A stretch of 64,000 bases of DNA. Origin: Prochlorococcus sp. AG-355-P18 (GTDB lineage: Bacteria > Cyanobacteriota > Cyanobacteriia > PCC-6307 > Cyanobiaceae). Position numbers and translations under genes: made by a program. Positions 42,099-50,132 of this stretch are shown here, piece after piece; within the stretch, counting starts at the first letter, position 1, and each line of letters begins with the position of its first letter. The notes under the pieces were generated by a model. That model was not told the DNA's origin. It did no database searches and was given only the letters and a program-made list of their open reading frames with translations. The stretch covers positions 1 to 64,000 of the forward strand of contig QCER01000005.1 of the NCBI GenBank assembly GCA_003280515.1. The letters are read 5' to 3'.

Positions 42099-42497
42099 TC
42101 AAGCTGCTCTGTATTCTGATCTATCTTTTTCGTTATTTTTATTAACCCGAAAATTTGGGTTAGCCCATTGCAGTAATCTTATGGCTAGTCTTAAATCGCC
42201 CTCCAACCATGCTCTTATAGCCATGGCTCTTCGGGGATCATAAAATTTTTGCCTTCTGTACCAATACAAAGCGTTTTCATCTGATTTATCTCCATTACAG
42301 GAAAGACATGCAGGGACACAGTTTTCTGTTGTACTTAAGCCACCTTGGCTTCTTGGTATTACATGGTCAATAGATTCAGATGTTTTTCCGCAATATATAC
42401 AACTTTTTCCTGTAAACCTATGAATAGATTTTCGCCATTGTCTGAATCTGAACTTAGGACATAAATCCTCTAAAAAAACCGCATCATTAATATGCAT
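42099..42497 (-). CDS. HNH endonuclease-fold protein
   Basis: A 132-residue protein with an HNH/zinc-finger core: CIYCGKTSESIDHVIPRSQGG, then CVPACLSCNGDKSDENALYWY, with two CxxC pairs and the DHVIPRSxGG motif. This is the short cyanobacterial HNH type (like McrA-type stand-alone proteins) found in chromosomes without nearby restriction genes. No methyltransferase, intron or intein context is visible, so I do not call it a restriction or homing enzyme. The target is unknown. Confidence 0.85.
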   Translation of the reverse strand: MHINDAVFLEDLCPKFRFRQWRKSIHRFTGKSCIYCGKTSESIDHVIPRSQGGLSTTENCVPACLSCNGDKSDENALYWYRRQKFYDPRRAMAIRAWLEGDLRLAIRLLQWANPNFRVNKNNEKDRSEYRAA

Positions 42498-42660
42498 TCA
42501 GAATATTTAGTTAAATAAATAATGGCTTGAATATATTAAAAGTCAAGATTTATTTATGCTTTTTAGCCTAAATTTGCCAGTAAAAATATTATTTAGTGTG
42601 TTTAGATACAAAATAGTATTTATTAAAGTTTTAAAAATTTTGATCTTTTTGAAACCTTGA

Positions 42661-43110
42661 TTAATAACTATATCTATCAAGTGTTTCATCAGAAAATTCT
42701 TTATTAGTTTCTTCTAATTCTTTTTCTAATTTTTTTCTTTTGTCTTCTCTATTTTTTGCTTCTCTTTCTTTTCTTTCTTCTTCTTTTTCTAAATCTCTTA
42801 TTAGTTTTCTATTTGGATGAAGTTTATCTAAGTATTCAACACAATATGTGAAGGTTTCTCTATCTCTAATAACTGATTCAGTAATTTGTGCTGCTGCTTG
42901 TTTTGGTGAGACTTTGAAAATTCCTCCTTTTTGCTTTTTGATATATGTATATGCTGCATCCCAACTACTTTCATGATCATTACCCCCATCCCTCATAGTA
43001 CAGAAAATTTCTGCTCCAAAAGATCCTGCATTTACTTTTAACGTATTAAGTGAAAGAGGAGATATTATCCCTAAGGTTATAAAAATTAATTCTTTTTTAA
43101 ATCCTTTCAT
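42661..43110 (-). CDS. secreted conserved cyanobacterial protein (possibly DUF6554)
   Basis: A 149-residue protein with an N-terminal signal peptide (hydrophobic to about residue 25, ending VNAGS), then a compact domain with two cysteines (IFCTMRDGGNDHESSWDAAY and FTYCVEYL) and a highly charged Lys/Glu helix at 105-140 of coiled-coil type. I believe it belongs to a cyanobacterial family of unknown function (DUF6554), from memory of the FCTMRDGGNDHE block. The 163-bp region upstream of the HNH start shows nothing I can name. Confidence 0.65.
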   Translation of the reverse strand: MKGFKKELIFITLGIISPLSLNTLKVNAGSFGAEIFCTMRDGGNDHESSWDAAYTYIKKQKGGIFKVSPKQAAAQITESVIRDRETFTYCVEYLDKLHPNRKLIRDLEKEEERKEREAKNREDKRKKLEKELEETNKEFSDETLDRYSY

Positions 43111-43166
43111 TGCATATAAGGCTTCTATTTAAAAATATCTTTTTTTAGAAATATGTCTAGAGATTT

Positions 43167-43679
43167 TTATGATTTTATTACTCCAAATAAATTTAAGCAT
43201 TTCACAATCAAAGGGAGAATTAAAAGGACGGTAATCAATCTTACTGCGTGTAGAGTTGCCACTGCAGCTCCCACTCCGTATTCAGATCCTACAAGACTCA
43301 TTCCGCTAATTCCGCCAGGTGCAGCTCCTAGAATTGTTGTAATGACATCTATATTAAGTAATCTGCTTGTCCATAATCCAATTGCTAATCCTGTAATAAC
43401 TAAAGTAAAAGTTATTAATATGGCTGGTCTCCATAAATTTTGAATATCAACTAAGGAATCTTTTGTTAATGATGTCCCAATAACTGTTCCAATTCCGATT
43501 TCTAAAATTGTTCTTGTGCCGGTGGGCCACTCTGCTATTTCGACTTTGCCACTTATGCTAAGTATGCTTGCGCCTATTAAAGCCCCTGCAAGAGGAGCTG
43601 CAGGAATACCCGTTTTTAGAGCTAAAGCTCCAAAAATGCAACCTGCAACGAGATAATAGATTAAATTTATGTTAGGCAT
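43167..43679 (-). CDS. AbrB-family membrane protein (half-length)
   Basis: A 170-residue, strongly hydrophobic protein with about five membrane segments. The sequences PAAPLAGALIGASILS, WRPAILITFTLVITGLAIG and GAAPGGISGMSLVGSEYG match the duplicated AbrB membrane domain (the family once mis-labelled ammonia monooxygenase; unrelated to the AbrB transcription factor). Full-length members carry two copies; this gene encodes one, as also seen in other cyanobacteria. Substrate is unknown. Confidence 0.8.
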   Translation of the reverse strand: MPNINLIYYLVAGCIFGALALKTGIPAAPLAGALIGASILSISGKVEIAEWPTGTRTILEIGIGTVIGTSLTKDSLVDIQNLWRPAILITFTLVITGLAIGLWTSRLLNIDVITTILGAAPGGISGMSLVGSEYGVGAAVATLHAVRLITVLLILPLIVKCLNLFGVIKS

Positions 43680-43812
43680 AAATTTTAAAGATGTTTGAAC
43701 TTAATATTAGAAAAAATTTTTTTTGTTTAAGTTTATAGCAGAATAATTTTTTTTGTTTCCTCTCGTAATGTCCCCTTTTGTTGGCATAATATTAACTAAA
43801 GCATGAATTTTT

Positions 43813-44010
43813 ATGTCTTCACAAATTTCATTTAAAGATAATAAAAACAGAATAAAGAAAAAATTATCTTTTTTTGAGGGTGGTCACCAGCTTGAAAAAC
43901 TAGAGTTTGCCCTCGCTATAGCCCAAACTAAAGGTGATGAAAAAAAATCAATCGTACTTAGAAAAAAGATTGTTGAATTAGGTGGAAACGTTGAAGAGCC
44001 AGGAACTTAA
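43813..44010 (+). CDS. small conserved basic hypothetical protein
   Basis: A 65-residue soluble protein, rich in Lys. FEGGHQLEKLEFALAIAQTKGDEKKSIVLRKKIVELG suggests two amphipathic helices. I do not recognise a domain, but the composition and codon use look like a genuine gene. The ATG at 43813 is followed closely by the conserved-looking part. Its end overlaps the convergent aminotransferase gene by 4 bp. Confidence 0.6.
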   Translation: MSSQISFKDNKNRIKKKLSFFEGGHQLEKLEFALAIAQTKGDEKKSIVLRKKIVELGGNVEEPGT

Positions 44011-45170
44011 TTTTCCTTAAGATATTTTGACACCACAACTAATGCTTCACCGGCTTGTTGGGCTGTAATTTTACCGATTTCGAGAAGTGTATTAGCTATA
44101 GCAGTAACTACCGTAATAATATCTCTGTCATTAACATAACCTAAATGTCCGACTCTAAATATCTTCCCTTTTAAATGATCTTGACCACCAGCAAGTAAAA
44201 TATCGAAATTATTCTTTATTATTTTTCTAAATTCTTCAGCATCCATTCCTTCAGTTTTTATTGCTGTAATAGAAGGGCTTAAGTACTTTTCATCGGCAAA
44301 TAATTTTAAATTTAAAACCTTTGTGGCATTGCTTACAGCCAATTTATGTTTATTGTGTCTAAAGAAAATGTTATCTAAGCCTTCTTCTCTCATCATTTTT
44401 AAAGCTTCATCTAAAGCAAAAATTAAATTAACTGCTGGAGTATATGGATTACTGTTGCTTAAAAGACTCTTTCTATAGGATTTTAAATTTAAATAAAATT
44501 TTGGTAGATTAGATTTCTCTGCAGCTGCCCAAGCTTTTTGGCTCATTGATATAAAACTGAGCCCTGGGGGTATCATATATCCCTTTTGTGATCCTGAAGC
44601 AACAACATCTAATTCCCATTCATCTACTGGTACATTGCAAGCTCCAAGACTTGTAACGCAGTCAACAATTGATAAAGCTGTGTTGTGTTCGCGAATATAT
44701 GCACTTATAGTTTTTAGATCATTAATTACACCTGTTGATGTTTCGGAATGAGTCAAGATAACTGCTTTTATTTCTTTTTGTTTATCTTCCTCTAATACCT
44801 TTTTGATTTTTTCTGGATCAAGTGGAGTTCCCCATACTGAATCAATTTTTATTACTTCTAGACCAAATTCTTTAGCAACTTTTACCCATCTTTCACCAAA
44901 TTTTCCATTTTCTCCACAAATTACTTTATCTCCTTTACTTAAGGTATTTATTATTCCAGCTTCCATTGCGGCAGTCCCACTACCAGTGATTGTTAGAACA
45001 TCATTTTGAGTTTGATGAAGCCATTGTAAGTTTTTGGTAGTGCTTTCAACGAGATCTTGGAATTCTTTACTGCGATGTCCTATGGGATGCTTACTTAATG
45101 CTTGTAAAACTTTTTCTGGAACTGGTGTGGGTCCAGGAATCATCAATGATAATTTTTGTTGTATGGCCAC
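44007..45170 (-). CDS. class V aminotransferase (serine/alanine-glyoxylate type)
   Basis: PLP enzyme of the alanine-glyoxylate/serine-glyoxylate aminotransferase family, often annotated in cyanobacteria as soluble hydrogenase small subunit because of an early misassignment. N-terminal MIPGPTPVPEKVL, the TGSGTAAMEAG phosphate loop, DCVTSLGACNVPVDEW and the PLP lysine in ASGSQKGYMIPPG are visible. Length is 387 residues. A photorespiratory role in glyoxylate transamination is plausible. It is divergent from cbiD. Confidence 0.9.
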   Translation of the reverse strand: MAIQQKLSLMIPGPTPVPEKVLQALSKHPIGHRSKEFQDLVESTTKNLQWLHQTQNDVLTITGSGTAAMEAGIINTLSKGDKVICGENGKFGERWVKVAKEFGLEVIKIDSVWGTPLDPEKIKKVLEEDKQKEIKAVILTHSETSTGVINDLKTISAYIREHNTALSIVDCVTSLGACNVPVDEWELDVVASGSQKGYMIPPGLSFISMSQKAWAAAEKSNLPKFYLNLKSYRKSLLSNSNPYTPAVNLIFALDEALKMMREEGLDNIFFRHNKHKLAVSNATKVLNLKLFADEKYLSPSITAIKTEGMDAEEFRKIIKNNFDILLAGGQDHLKGKIFRVGHLGYVNDRDIITVVTAIANTLLEIGKITAQQAGEALVVVSKYLKEN

Positions 45171-45230
45171 TTTTTGTGAAATAGGTCATTCTTAGATTAG
45201 TTCTCATTATATATTTTTCAATTACTTGAT

Positions 45231-46343
45231 TTGAAAAAAGGATTTTCTTTACCTTTGTGGGTTGCTGGTGCTGCCAGGTCAGCATTAAAAAAACTAGTAG
45301 GGTTACCATTTGATAATTATGAGCTAATAAAAATTCCTAACGAAAAAAAAGAAATAAAAATCGAGATTCATTCTGTTGGTTTACTTAAAGATAACTCGCA
45401 TGCTTTAGGAATTACCTTTGCAAAGTCCGGCTTAGATCTTGATATTACACAAAACCTAGAAATATGGACAATAGCCTCTTTAGAAAAAATTCCTTTTAAT
45501 AATTTTGTTCAAACAATTCCAATAAATATTATTGCAGGATCTGGGGTTGGTATAAAAAAAGAAACATCAGAGATATGTATTTCTGATTTCGCAGAAGAAG
45601 TTATAAATAAAAATTTATTAGATATTATACCCAAAGGCTTTAATTTGAAATTAGAAATTATTTTTCCAAATGGAGAATTTTTAGCTGAGAGAACTAGTAA
45701 TAAGTCATTTGGTATCGTTGACGGATTATCTATTATTGGAACTTCTGCTGAGACTTATTCGAGTGCTTCACCTGATCAATTGGAAGAGGCTAAAGCTAAT
45801 CTATCAAAATTAATTCAAAATGATTTTAAAGGGAAAGTTGTTTTTGTTATTGGTGAAAATGGGTTGGATTTGGCAAAAACTTATAATGTCGATTTACCAA
45901 TTATCAAAATTGGAAATTGGATAGGCCCATTATTAGTTGATGCCGCAATAAAAAAAGTTAAAACTGTAATTCTTTTTGGTTATCACGGAAAACTTATTAA
46001 GTTAGCAGGTGGTATTTTTCATACGCATAATCATTTAGCTGATGCAAGAATTGAGATTCTTGTTTATTTAGCTGTCCAAGAAAAGTTGCCACTTGAAATA
46101 ATAGTTAAATTATCTGAGTTAAATACTCTTGAGGATGGATTATTACTCATTGAACGATTTAATAAATCTTTAGCTGATAAATTGTTTAAGAATCTATCAA
46201 ATACAATAGAAAAACGTTCTTTTTCTTACGTAAATAGGTATGTGAAAACGGATATGGAAATCGCATCAATCATTTTTGATAGAAAAAGAGAAATAAGGTG
46301 GGCTGGAAATTATGGTAATAATTATTTTTCTTATTTTAAGTGA
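45231..46343 (+). CDS. cbiD: cobalt-precorrin-5B C1-methyltransferase
   Basis: Anaerobic-route corrin ring methylation in cobalamin (pseudocobalamin) synthesis. CbiD features are GFSLPLWVAGAARSALKKL at the start, NIIAGSGVGIKK, NGLDLAKTYN and LFGYHGKLIKLAGGIFHTH. The start is TTG at 45231, which brings in the conserved N-terminus. Length is 370 residues. guaA follows 55 bp downstream on the same strand. Residues PxGR, usual near position 200 in other CbiD proteins, are changed here (IFPNGEFLAERTS). Confidence 0.92.
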   Translation: MKKGFSLPLWVAGAARSALKKLVGLPFDNYELIKIPNEKKEIKIEIHSVGLLKDNSHALGITFAKSGLDLDITQNLEIWTIASLEKIPFNNFVQTIPINIIAGSGVGIKKETSEICISDFAEEVINKNLLDIIPKGFNLKLEIIFPNGEFLAERTSNKSFGIVDGLSIIGTSAETYSSASPDQLEEAKANLSKLIQNDFKGKVVFVIGENGLDLAKTYNVDLPIIKIGNWIGPLLVDAAIKKVKTVILFGYHGKLIKLAGGIFHTHNHLADARIEILVYLAVQEKLPLEIIVKLSELNTLEDGLLLIERFNKSLADKLFKNLSNTIEKRSFSYVNRYVKTDMEIASIIFDRKREIRWAGNYGNNYFSYFK

Positions 46344-46398
46344 GATTAATTTTGTAATTCATTATGCTTTTGTAAATAAATTGAGCTAACTTTTATAC

Positions 46399-47985
46399 AT
46401 GAGTCAAATACCTTTAAAAAAAGAACGAGATCCTTCAATATTGATTTTAGATTTCGGATCTCAATATTCTGAATTGATCGCAAGAAGAATTAGAGAAACG
46501 AATGTTTTTTCTCTTGTAGTCAGTAACTCTATTTCAATTGAGGATATTAATGAAATTAATCCTAAGGGGATCATTTTGAGTGGAGGCCCAAATTCTGTAT
46601 ATGAACAAAATGCTCCTAAATGTGATGAAAAAATATTTAATTTAGGAATTCCTATTCTTGGCATATGCTATGGAATGCAACTAATGGTCAAAGAACTCGG
46701 AGGATCTGTAGTTTCAGCAACCAAAAAAGCTGAATATGGTAGAGCACCAATAAATATAGATCAAGAATCTGACCTCCTTATTGATGTAGAAGATAAATCA
46801 ATTATGTGGATGAGTCATGGCGATTCTATTAATTGTTTGCCTGATGGATTTAATAAAATTGCTCATACTGAGAACACACTCCATGCAGCAATTTCAAATG
46901 ATGTAAAGAAATTATTTGGTGTACAATTTCATCCCGAAGTTATTCATTCAGAGTTTGGGATGATGGTAATTAAAAATTTTGTTTATAAAATTTCTTGTTG
47001 TGTGGCTGATTGGACACCCGAAACCTATATAGAGGAAACTATTCCCAGGATAAGAGAGCAAGTGGGCAATAAAAAAGTTTTGCTTGCCTTGTCTGGAGGA
47101 GTTGATTCCTCAACTCTCGCTTTTCTTCTGAATAAAGCAATTGGAAATCAGCTTACATGCATGTTTATAGACCAAGGTTTCATGAGAAAAGGTGAACCAG
47201 AATTTTTAATGAATTTTTTTGATAAGAAATTTCAAATAAAAGTTGAATATATTAATGCACGGGCAAGGTTTATCGGCAAATTAAAAGGGATTACTGATCC
47301 AGAACAAAAAAGGAAAATTATAGGCGAAGAATTTATTAGGGTATTTGAAGAAGAAAGCAATAGATTGGGACCTTTTCAGTATTTAGCCCAGGGTACTCTT
47401 TATCCTGATGTTATTGAAAGTGCTGGTACTAATATAGATCCTAAGACTGGTGAAAGAATAGCTGTAAAAATAAAGAGTCATCATAATGTGGGTGGACTTC
47501 CAAAAGATTTACAATTTAAATTAGTTGAGCCATTAAGAAAACTTTTTAAGGATGAAGTCCGAAAAGTGGGAGCTGCTTTAGGTTTGCCTGATGAAATAAT
47601 AAAAAGGCATCCATTCCCAGGCCCAGGATTAGCTATAAGAATTTTGGGAGAGGTCAATAACGAAAAACTTGATTGTTTAAGAGATGCAGACTGGATAGTA
47701 AGAGACGAAATTAAAAAAGCAGGTCTTTACAATGATATTTGGCAAGCATTTGCAGTATTGCTACCTGTTAAAACTGTAGGAGTTATGGGAGATAAAAGGA
47801 CTTATGCATGGCCAATAGTTTTACGTTGTGTATCTAGTGAAGATGGTATGACGGCAGATTGGTCAAAAATTCCTTTTCAGATTTTGGAGAGAATTGCAAA
47901 TAGAATCGTAAACGAAGTAAGTTCAGTTAATAGAGTTGTTTATGATATTACAAGCAAACCTCCTGGAACCATTGAGTGGGAGTAG
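46399..47985 (+). CDS. guaA: GMP synthase (glutamine-hydrolysing); 3' end is the attachment site
   Basis: Amination of XMP to GMP. The class I amidotransferase domain has GGPNSVYE, the nucleophile in GICYGMQL and FHPEVIHSE; the ATP pyrophosphatase domain has the P-loop LSGGVDSST; the dimerisation domain ends KPPGTIEWE. Length of 528 residues is normal, so the gene remains intact. Its last 22 bases match, with three differences, a sequence at 54506-54527. The stop codon in place is TAG, while the displaced copy ends in TAA, so the final bases and stop were probably supplied by the integrated element. Confidence 0.97.
   Translation: MSQIPLKKERDPSILILDFGSQYSELIARRIRETNVFSLVVSNSISIEDINEINPKGIILSGGPNSVYEQNAPKCDEKIFNLGIPILGICYGMQLMVKELGGSVVSATKKAEYGRAPINIDQESDLLIDVEDKSIMWMSHGDSINCLPDGFNKIAHTENTLHAAISNDVKKLFGVQFHPEVIHSEFGMMVIKNFVYKISCCVADWTPETYIEETIPRIREQVGNKKVLLALSGGVDSSTLAFLLNKAIGNQLTCMFIDQGFMRKGEPEFLMNFFDKKFQIKVEYINARARFIGKLKGITDPEQKRKIIGEEFIRVFEEESNRLGPFQYLAQGTLYPDVIESAGTNIDPKTGERIAVKIKSHHNVGGLPKDLQFKLVEPLRKLFKDEVRKVGAALGLPDEIIKRHPFPGPGLAIRILGEVNNEKLDCLRDADWIVRDEIKKAGLYNDIWQAFAVLLPVKTVGVMGDKRTYAWPIVLRCVSSEDGMTADWSKIPFQILERIANRIVNEVSSVNRVVYDITSKPPGTIEWE
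47963..47984 (+). other. attL: left attachment repeat
   Basis: A 22-bp block starting CTGG and ending in the 12-bp core TGAGTGGGAGTA (47973-47984). It matches 19 of 22 bases with 54506-54527. It encodes the last residues and part of the stop of guaA, so integration preserves the reading frame. Confidence 0.85.
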
Positions 47986-48003
47986 TAAATAGACCAAAAA
48001 GTG

Positions 48004-48012
48004 TGCTATAAT
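48004..48012 (+). promoter_or_regulatory. candidate extended -10 promoter beside attL
   Basis: TGCTATAAT is a perfect extended -10 (TGn plus TATAAT) reading toward the integrase, only 20 bp inside the attL core. No good -35 is visible, as is acceptable for extended -10 promoters. The following AAG is shared with the other two ATAATAAG-type boxes in the element (52434 and 54272, minus). It is 177 bp upstream of the integrase start. Confidence 0.45.
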
Positions 48013-48023
48013 AAGGGTAGTTA

Positions 48024-48045
48024 GATCACACACAGATCACACACA
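48024..48045 (+). repeat. left arm-type repeats, perfect tandem pair
   Basis: GATCACACACA occurs twice head to tail (48024-48034 and 48035-48045). Together with the copies at 48086-48105 and 54408-54428 these form a set of (A/G)TCACACA(C/T) sites confined to the two ends of the element. They are candidate arm-binding sites for the N-terminal domain of the tyrosine integrase. Confidence 0.65.
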
Positions 48046-48062
48046 AAGATTTCTGATACCTA

Positions 48063-48082
48063 TTTTCAAGGGTTTTCAAGGA
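48063..48082 (+). repeat. 10-bp tandem repeat between arm sites
   Basis: TTTTCAAGGG and TTTTCAAGGA are adjacent direct repeats differing in the last base. They lie between the two groups of arm-like repeats. Short tandem direct repeats in this position are where excisionases bind in lambda-like systems; that role is a guess here. Confidence 0.4.
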
Positions 48083-48085
48083 CGT

Positions 48086-48105
48086 ATCACACACACGTCA
48101 CACAT
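48086..48105 (+). repeat. left arm-type repeats, inner pair
   Basis: ATCACACACA followed directly by CGTCACACAT. The second unit is identical to the one at 54408-54417 near the other end of the element. Confidence 0.65.
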
Positions 48106-48125
48106 TGATTTTTGTTTGTTATCGA

Positions 48126-48158
48126 TAGAGAAATCGTAGATGAGTGTGAATCTCTACA
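48126..48158 (+). promoter_or_regulatory. element motif with inverted half-site, upstream of integrase
   Basis: TAGAGAAATCGTAG (48126-48139) matches the element-wide motif TGTAGAGAAATCGT except at its first two bases, and an inverted copy of its core, TCTCTACA, follows at 48151-48158. The pair ends 30 bp before the integrase ATG, so it could be an operator controlling integrase expression or translation. Confidence 0.55.
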
Positions 48159-48188
48159 AACTGATTATTCTTATTTTGTTATTCGTCT

Positions 48189-49664
48189 ATGGGTGTCAGA
48201 GGTAAAAATAAAGATACTTTCGCTGTATGGGAAGAGTTAGATATTGCTGTTGATGATGATTCTCCATTTGCTTACATCTACAAAAGATTGGATAGCGAAA
48301 AGCATAAAGATATTGAAGATAGATCTTGGTACATAGGAATCCCAGTACCAAATAGTAAGAATGGTAAAAGATTATCTCTTAGAACAAGTAATAAAGATCA
48401 AGCAAAAAGAAAAGCAAGACAAAAAGTGATCGAGGTAATGAAAGATCTACAAACTGGGGTAGATATAGTTGGTACTCCTGTTCGAGATTTCGTAAAAGCA
48501 TTCCTTCGTCATAAAGAGTCATTAGTTCGTGGCGTAATGGAAGGTAAGAAAGATGGTGGTGTCAGAAGTATTACTAAAGAAAGGTATGGATTGATCGAAA
48601 GTAAAGTTAGGAACTATTTCGTTCCTTTCGTAGGAGAAAAAACATCTGCCAAGACACTCAAGTACAAGAAGTTTGATGATGAATGGGAATCGTGGCGAAA
48701 ACAAAACCCTGCTGGTCGAGGTAATAAGAAAGTTTCTCCTAAACAAGTGACCATAAAAGATGAAATGGGAATGATAAGAGAACTATGGGGATGGGGTCAG
48801 AAAGAAAAGTTCATTGATCCATTATCGAAAATGCCATTCGATGATTACAACTTGGTAGAGGATGAAAAAATCAGAAGAGATACTTGGGAACAAGATGAAT
48901 GGAACAAGTTCAAAAGACGTCTTCGTGAATGGTTGAAGAATGAAAAGAAATCTGATGATTCAGATAGGATCTGGGAATCATTTGTTGCTTATCAACTCAT
49001 CTTCTTATTGGCACAGTCAGGACTAAGACCAAAGGAATGGAGTTTGTTGAAGTGGAAGGATATCAAGTACTTCGATAATGAAGAGGCAGAGTTTGCTAAT
49101 GATCGAACTGGTGTAGAAATGAGCATTCATCCTTCTACAAAAACTGGTTTTAGAAAAGCATTCTCTAGAGGTGGAATCTACCTACAAAGAATCGAACAAC
49201 AAACTAAGTTTCGTAAGAAGAATGATTATGTCTTTACTCATCTAAATGGTAAAAGAATGACACCAGATTTCTTGAGTGACATTTTCAATGGAAAGGGTAA
49301 GTGTGATGGGATAGTTGAAGCGACAAAACTAAAAGAACTTACTGGTAAAGAAATCGTTCCATATTCATTACGTCATTACTACGCTACTCAATCAATATAT
49401 TCATTCGTCCCTGATACATTGATTGCTAAGAATATGGGTATTAGTGTTCAAAGATTACATTCTTCTTACGATCACGCTTACCTAAGAGTTCAAACACCTG
49501 ATCTCTTCAAAAGGAGTACTAAACAATCAAATATCAGAGAAATGAGGCAAGCAGGTGTTGGAGATTTTGCTTTCTTTACTAGAAGAACAGAAAAGCAGTT
49601 AGTACAACCAACTCCTAAAAGTGCTGATTCAAAGTATGGAATCTTCATATCTGATGAAGAATAG
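48189..49664 (+). CDS. int: tyrosine recombinase / integrase of the element
   Basis: A 491-residue site-specific recombinase, the likely agent of insertion into guaA. The catalytic domain has Arg280 in QSGLRPKEW, Lys318 in STKTGFRKAF, Arg395 and His396 in PYSLRHYYAT, and the probable nucleophile Tyr427 in SSYDH (Tyr431 is an alternative). The long N-terminal part includes an AP2-like or arm-binding stretch (WYIGIPVPNSKNGKRLSLRTSNKDQAKRKARQ, about residues 47-78) and a core-binding domain at about 95-230. The ATG at 48189 has no clear ribosome binding site. A hairpin lies just after the stop. The gene reads inward from attL, codirectional with guaA. Confidence 0.93.
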   Translation: MGVRGKNKDTFAVWEELDIAVDDDSPFAYIYKRLDSEKHKDIEDRSWYIGIPVPNSKNGKRLSLRTSNKDQAKRKARQKVIEVMKDLQTGVDIVGTPVRDFVKAFLRHKESLVRGVMEGKKDGGVRSITKERYGLIESKVRNYFVPFVGEKTSAKTLKYKKFDDEWESWRKQNPAGRGNKKVSPKQVTIKDEMGMIRELWGWGQKEKFIDPLSKMPFDDYNLVEDEKIRRDTWEQDEWNKFKRRLREWLKNEKKSDDSDRIWESFVAYQLIFLLAQSGLRPKEWSLLKWKDIKYFDNEEAEFANDRTGVEMSIHPSTKTGFRKAFSRGGIYLQRIEQQTKFRKKNDYVFTHLNGKRMTPDFLSDIFNGKGKCDGIVEATKLKELTGKEIVPYSLRHYYATQSIYSFVPDTLIAKNMGISVQRLHSSYDHAYLRVQTPDLFKRSTKQSNIREMRQAGVGDFAFFTRRTEKQLVQPTPKSADSKYGIFISDEE

Positions 49665-49666
49665 TA

Positions 49667-49692
49667 TTCTCAACTGTAACCCTTGTTGAGAA
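49667..49692 (+). terminator. hairpin after the integrase gene
   Basis: TTCTCAAC and GTTGAGAA form a perfect 8-bp stem around a 10-base loop, starting 3 bp after the integrase stop. A T-rich stretch follows (CCTTTTGACCATTTTTT), so a weak intrinsic terminator is likely. It also faces the end of the minus-strand small-ORF group. Confidence 0.55.
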
Positions 49693-49790
49693 CAACCTTT
49701 TGACCATTTTTTATGGCGATTATTTTTTGATATACAAGGTAAATAAAAGTTCGATTTGATATCACACTCGAATGAACCCACTTTTGTAGG

Positions 49791-49970
49791 TTAGGGAAGT
49801 TTGCCTTTTTTATATACGGTTTTCATAAAGTCATAAAGCATAGATCTGTCATATTCATCTTGACTGGGTTCATTATCAGGAAACTGTCTGTCTGCTCTTG
49901 GGTTGTTGAAGACCAGATCCTTTATGATCCCCTTGAATCTTTTGTATGTTATACCTTTCTTATTGGTCAC
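49791..49970 (-). CDS. small ORF C, 59 residues, unknown
   Basis: Short ORF starting with GTG at 49970 and ending TAA. The translation begins MTNKKGITYKRFKGIIKDLV and contains an acidic middle (PDNEPSQDEYDRS) and a basic end (TVYKKGKLP). It sits 3 bp after ORF B in the same direction, with protein-like composition and no internal stops in a region otherwise without genes. I do not recognise a family. Likely third gene of a small regulatory or accessory operon read from the HUH gene side. Confidence 0.55.
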   Translation of the reverse strand: MTNKKGITYKRFKGIIKDLVFNNPRADRQFPDNEPSQDEYDRSMLYDFMKTVYKKGKLP

Positions 49971-49973
49971 TCT

Positions 49974-50132
49974 TTATCTCTTTAGTATCTTCTTGAATGG
50001 TTTGTTCTGATAATCGTCATACTCTTGAAGTGCCCAAGAGTCCAAGAAAGAACTAACGCTCTTCCCATTCTTCTTGGATATAAACTCCAACATCTCATAC
50101 GTTGGTTTGTTGATGTAAATGCTCTTCTTCAT
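49974..50132 (-). CDS. small ORF B, 52 residues, ribbon-helix-helix-like
   Basis: ATG at 50132 overlaps the stop codon of ORF A by 4 bases (ATGA), a sign of translational coupling. The protein starts MKKSIYINKPTYEMLEFISKK, a short beta-strand then a helix, followed by NGKSVSSFLDSWALQEY: the order strand-helix-Ser-turn-helix is that of Arc/MetJ/CopG-type DNA-binding proteins. It could be a transcriptional or copy-number regulator of the element. The family call is by pattern only. Confidence 0.6.
   Translation of the reverse strand: MKKSIYINKPTYEMLEFISKKNGKSVSSFLDSWALQEYDDYQNKPFKKILKR

Noticed and set aside
42099..42497. HNH gene as a homing endonuclease or restriction enzyme
   Set aside because: No intron, intein, methyltransferase or repeat context; stand-alone HNH genes of this type are common in cyanobacterial chromosomes.
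43167..43679. The half-length AbrB-like membrane gene as a truncated pseudogene
   Set aside because: It has an intact start, a natural end and a full single domain; one-domain versions occur in other cyanobacteria.
47986..48188. A tRNA gene or tRNA fragment as attachment site
   Set aside because: No cloverleaf-like sequence at either end; the repeat is clearly the guaA 3' end.
48189..49664. Loss of the catalytic histidine in the integrase (PYSLRHYYAT instead of HxLRH)
   Set aside because: Tyr-Ser-Leu-Arg-His is a normal variant in many phage and island integrases, so it does not indicate inactivity.
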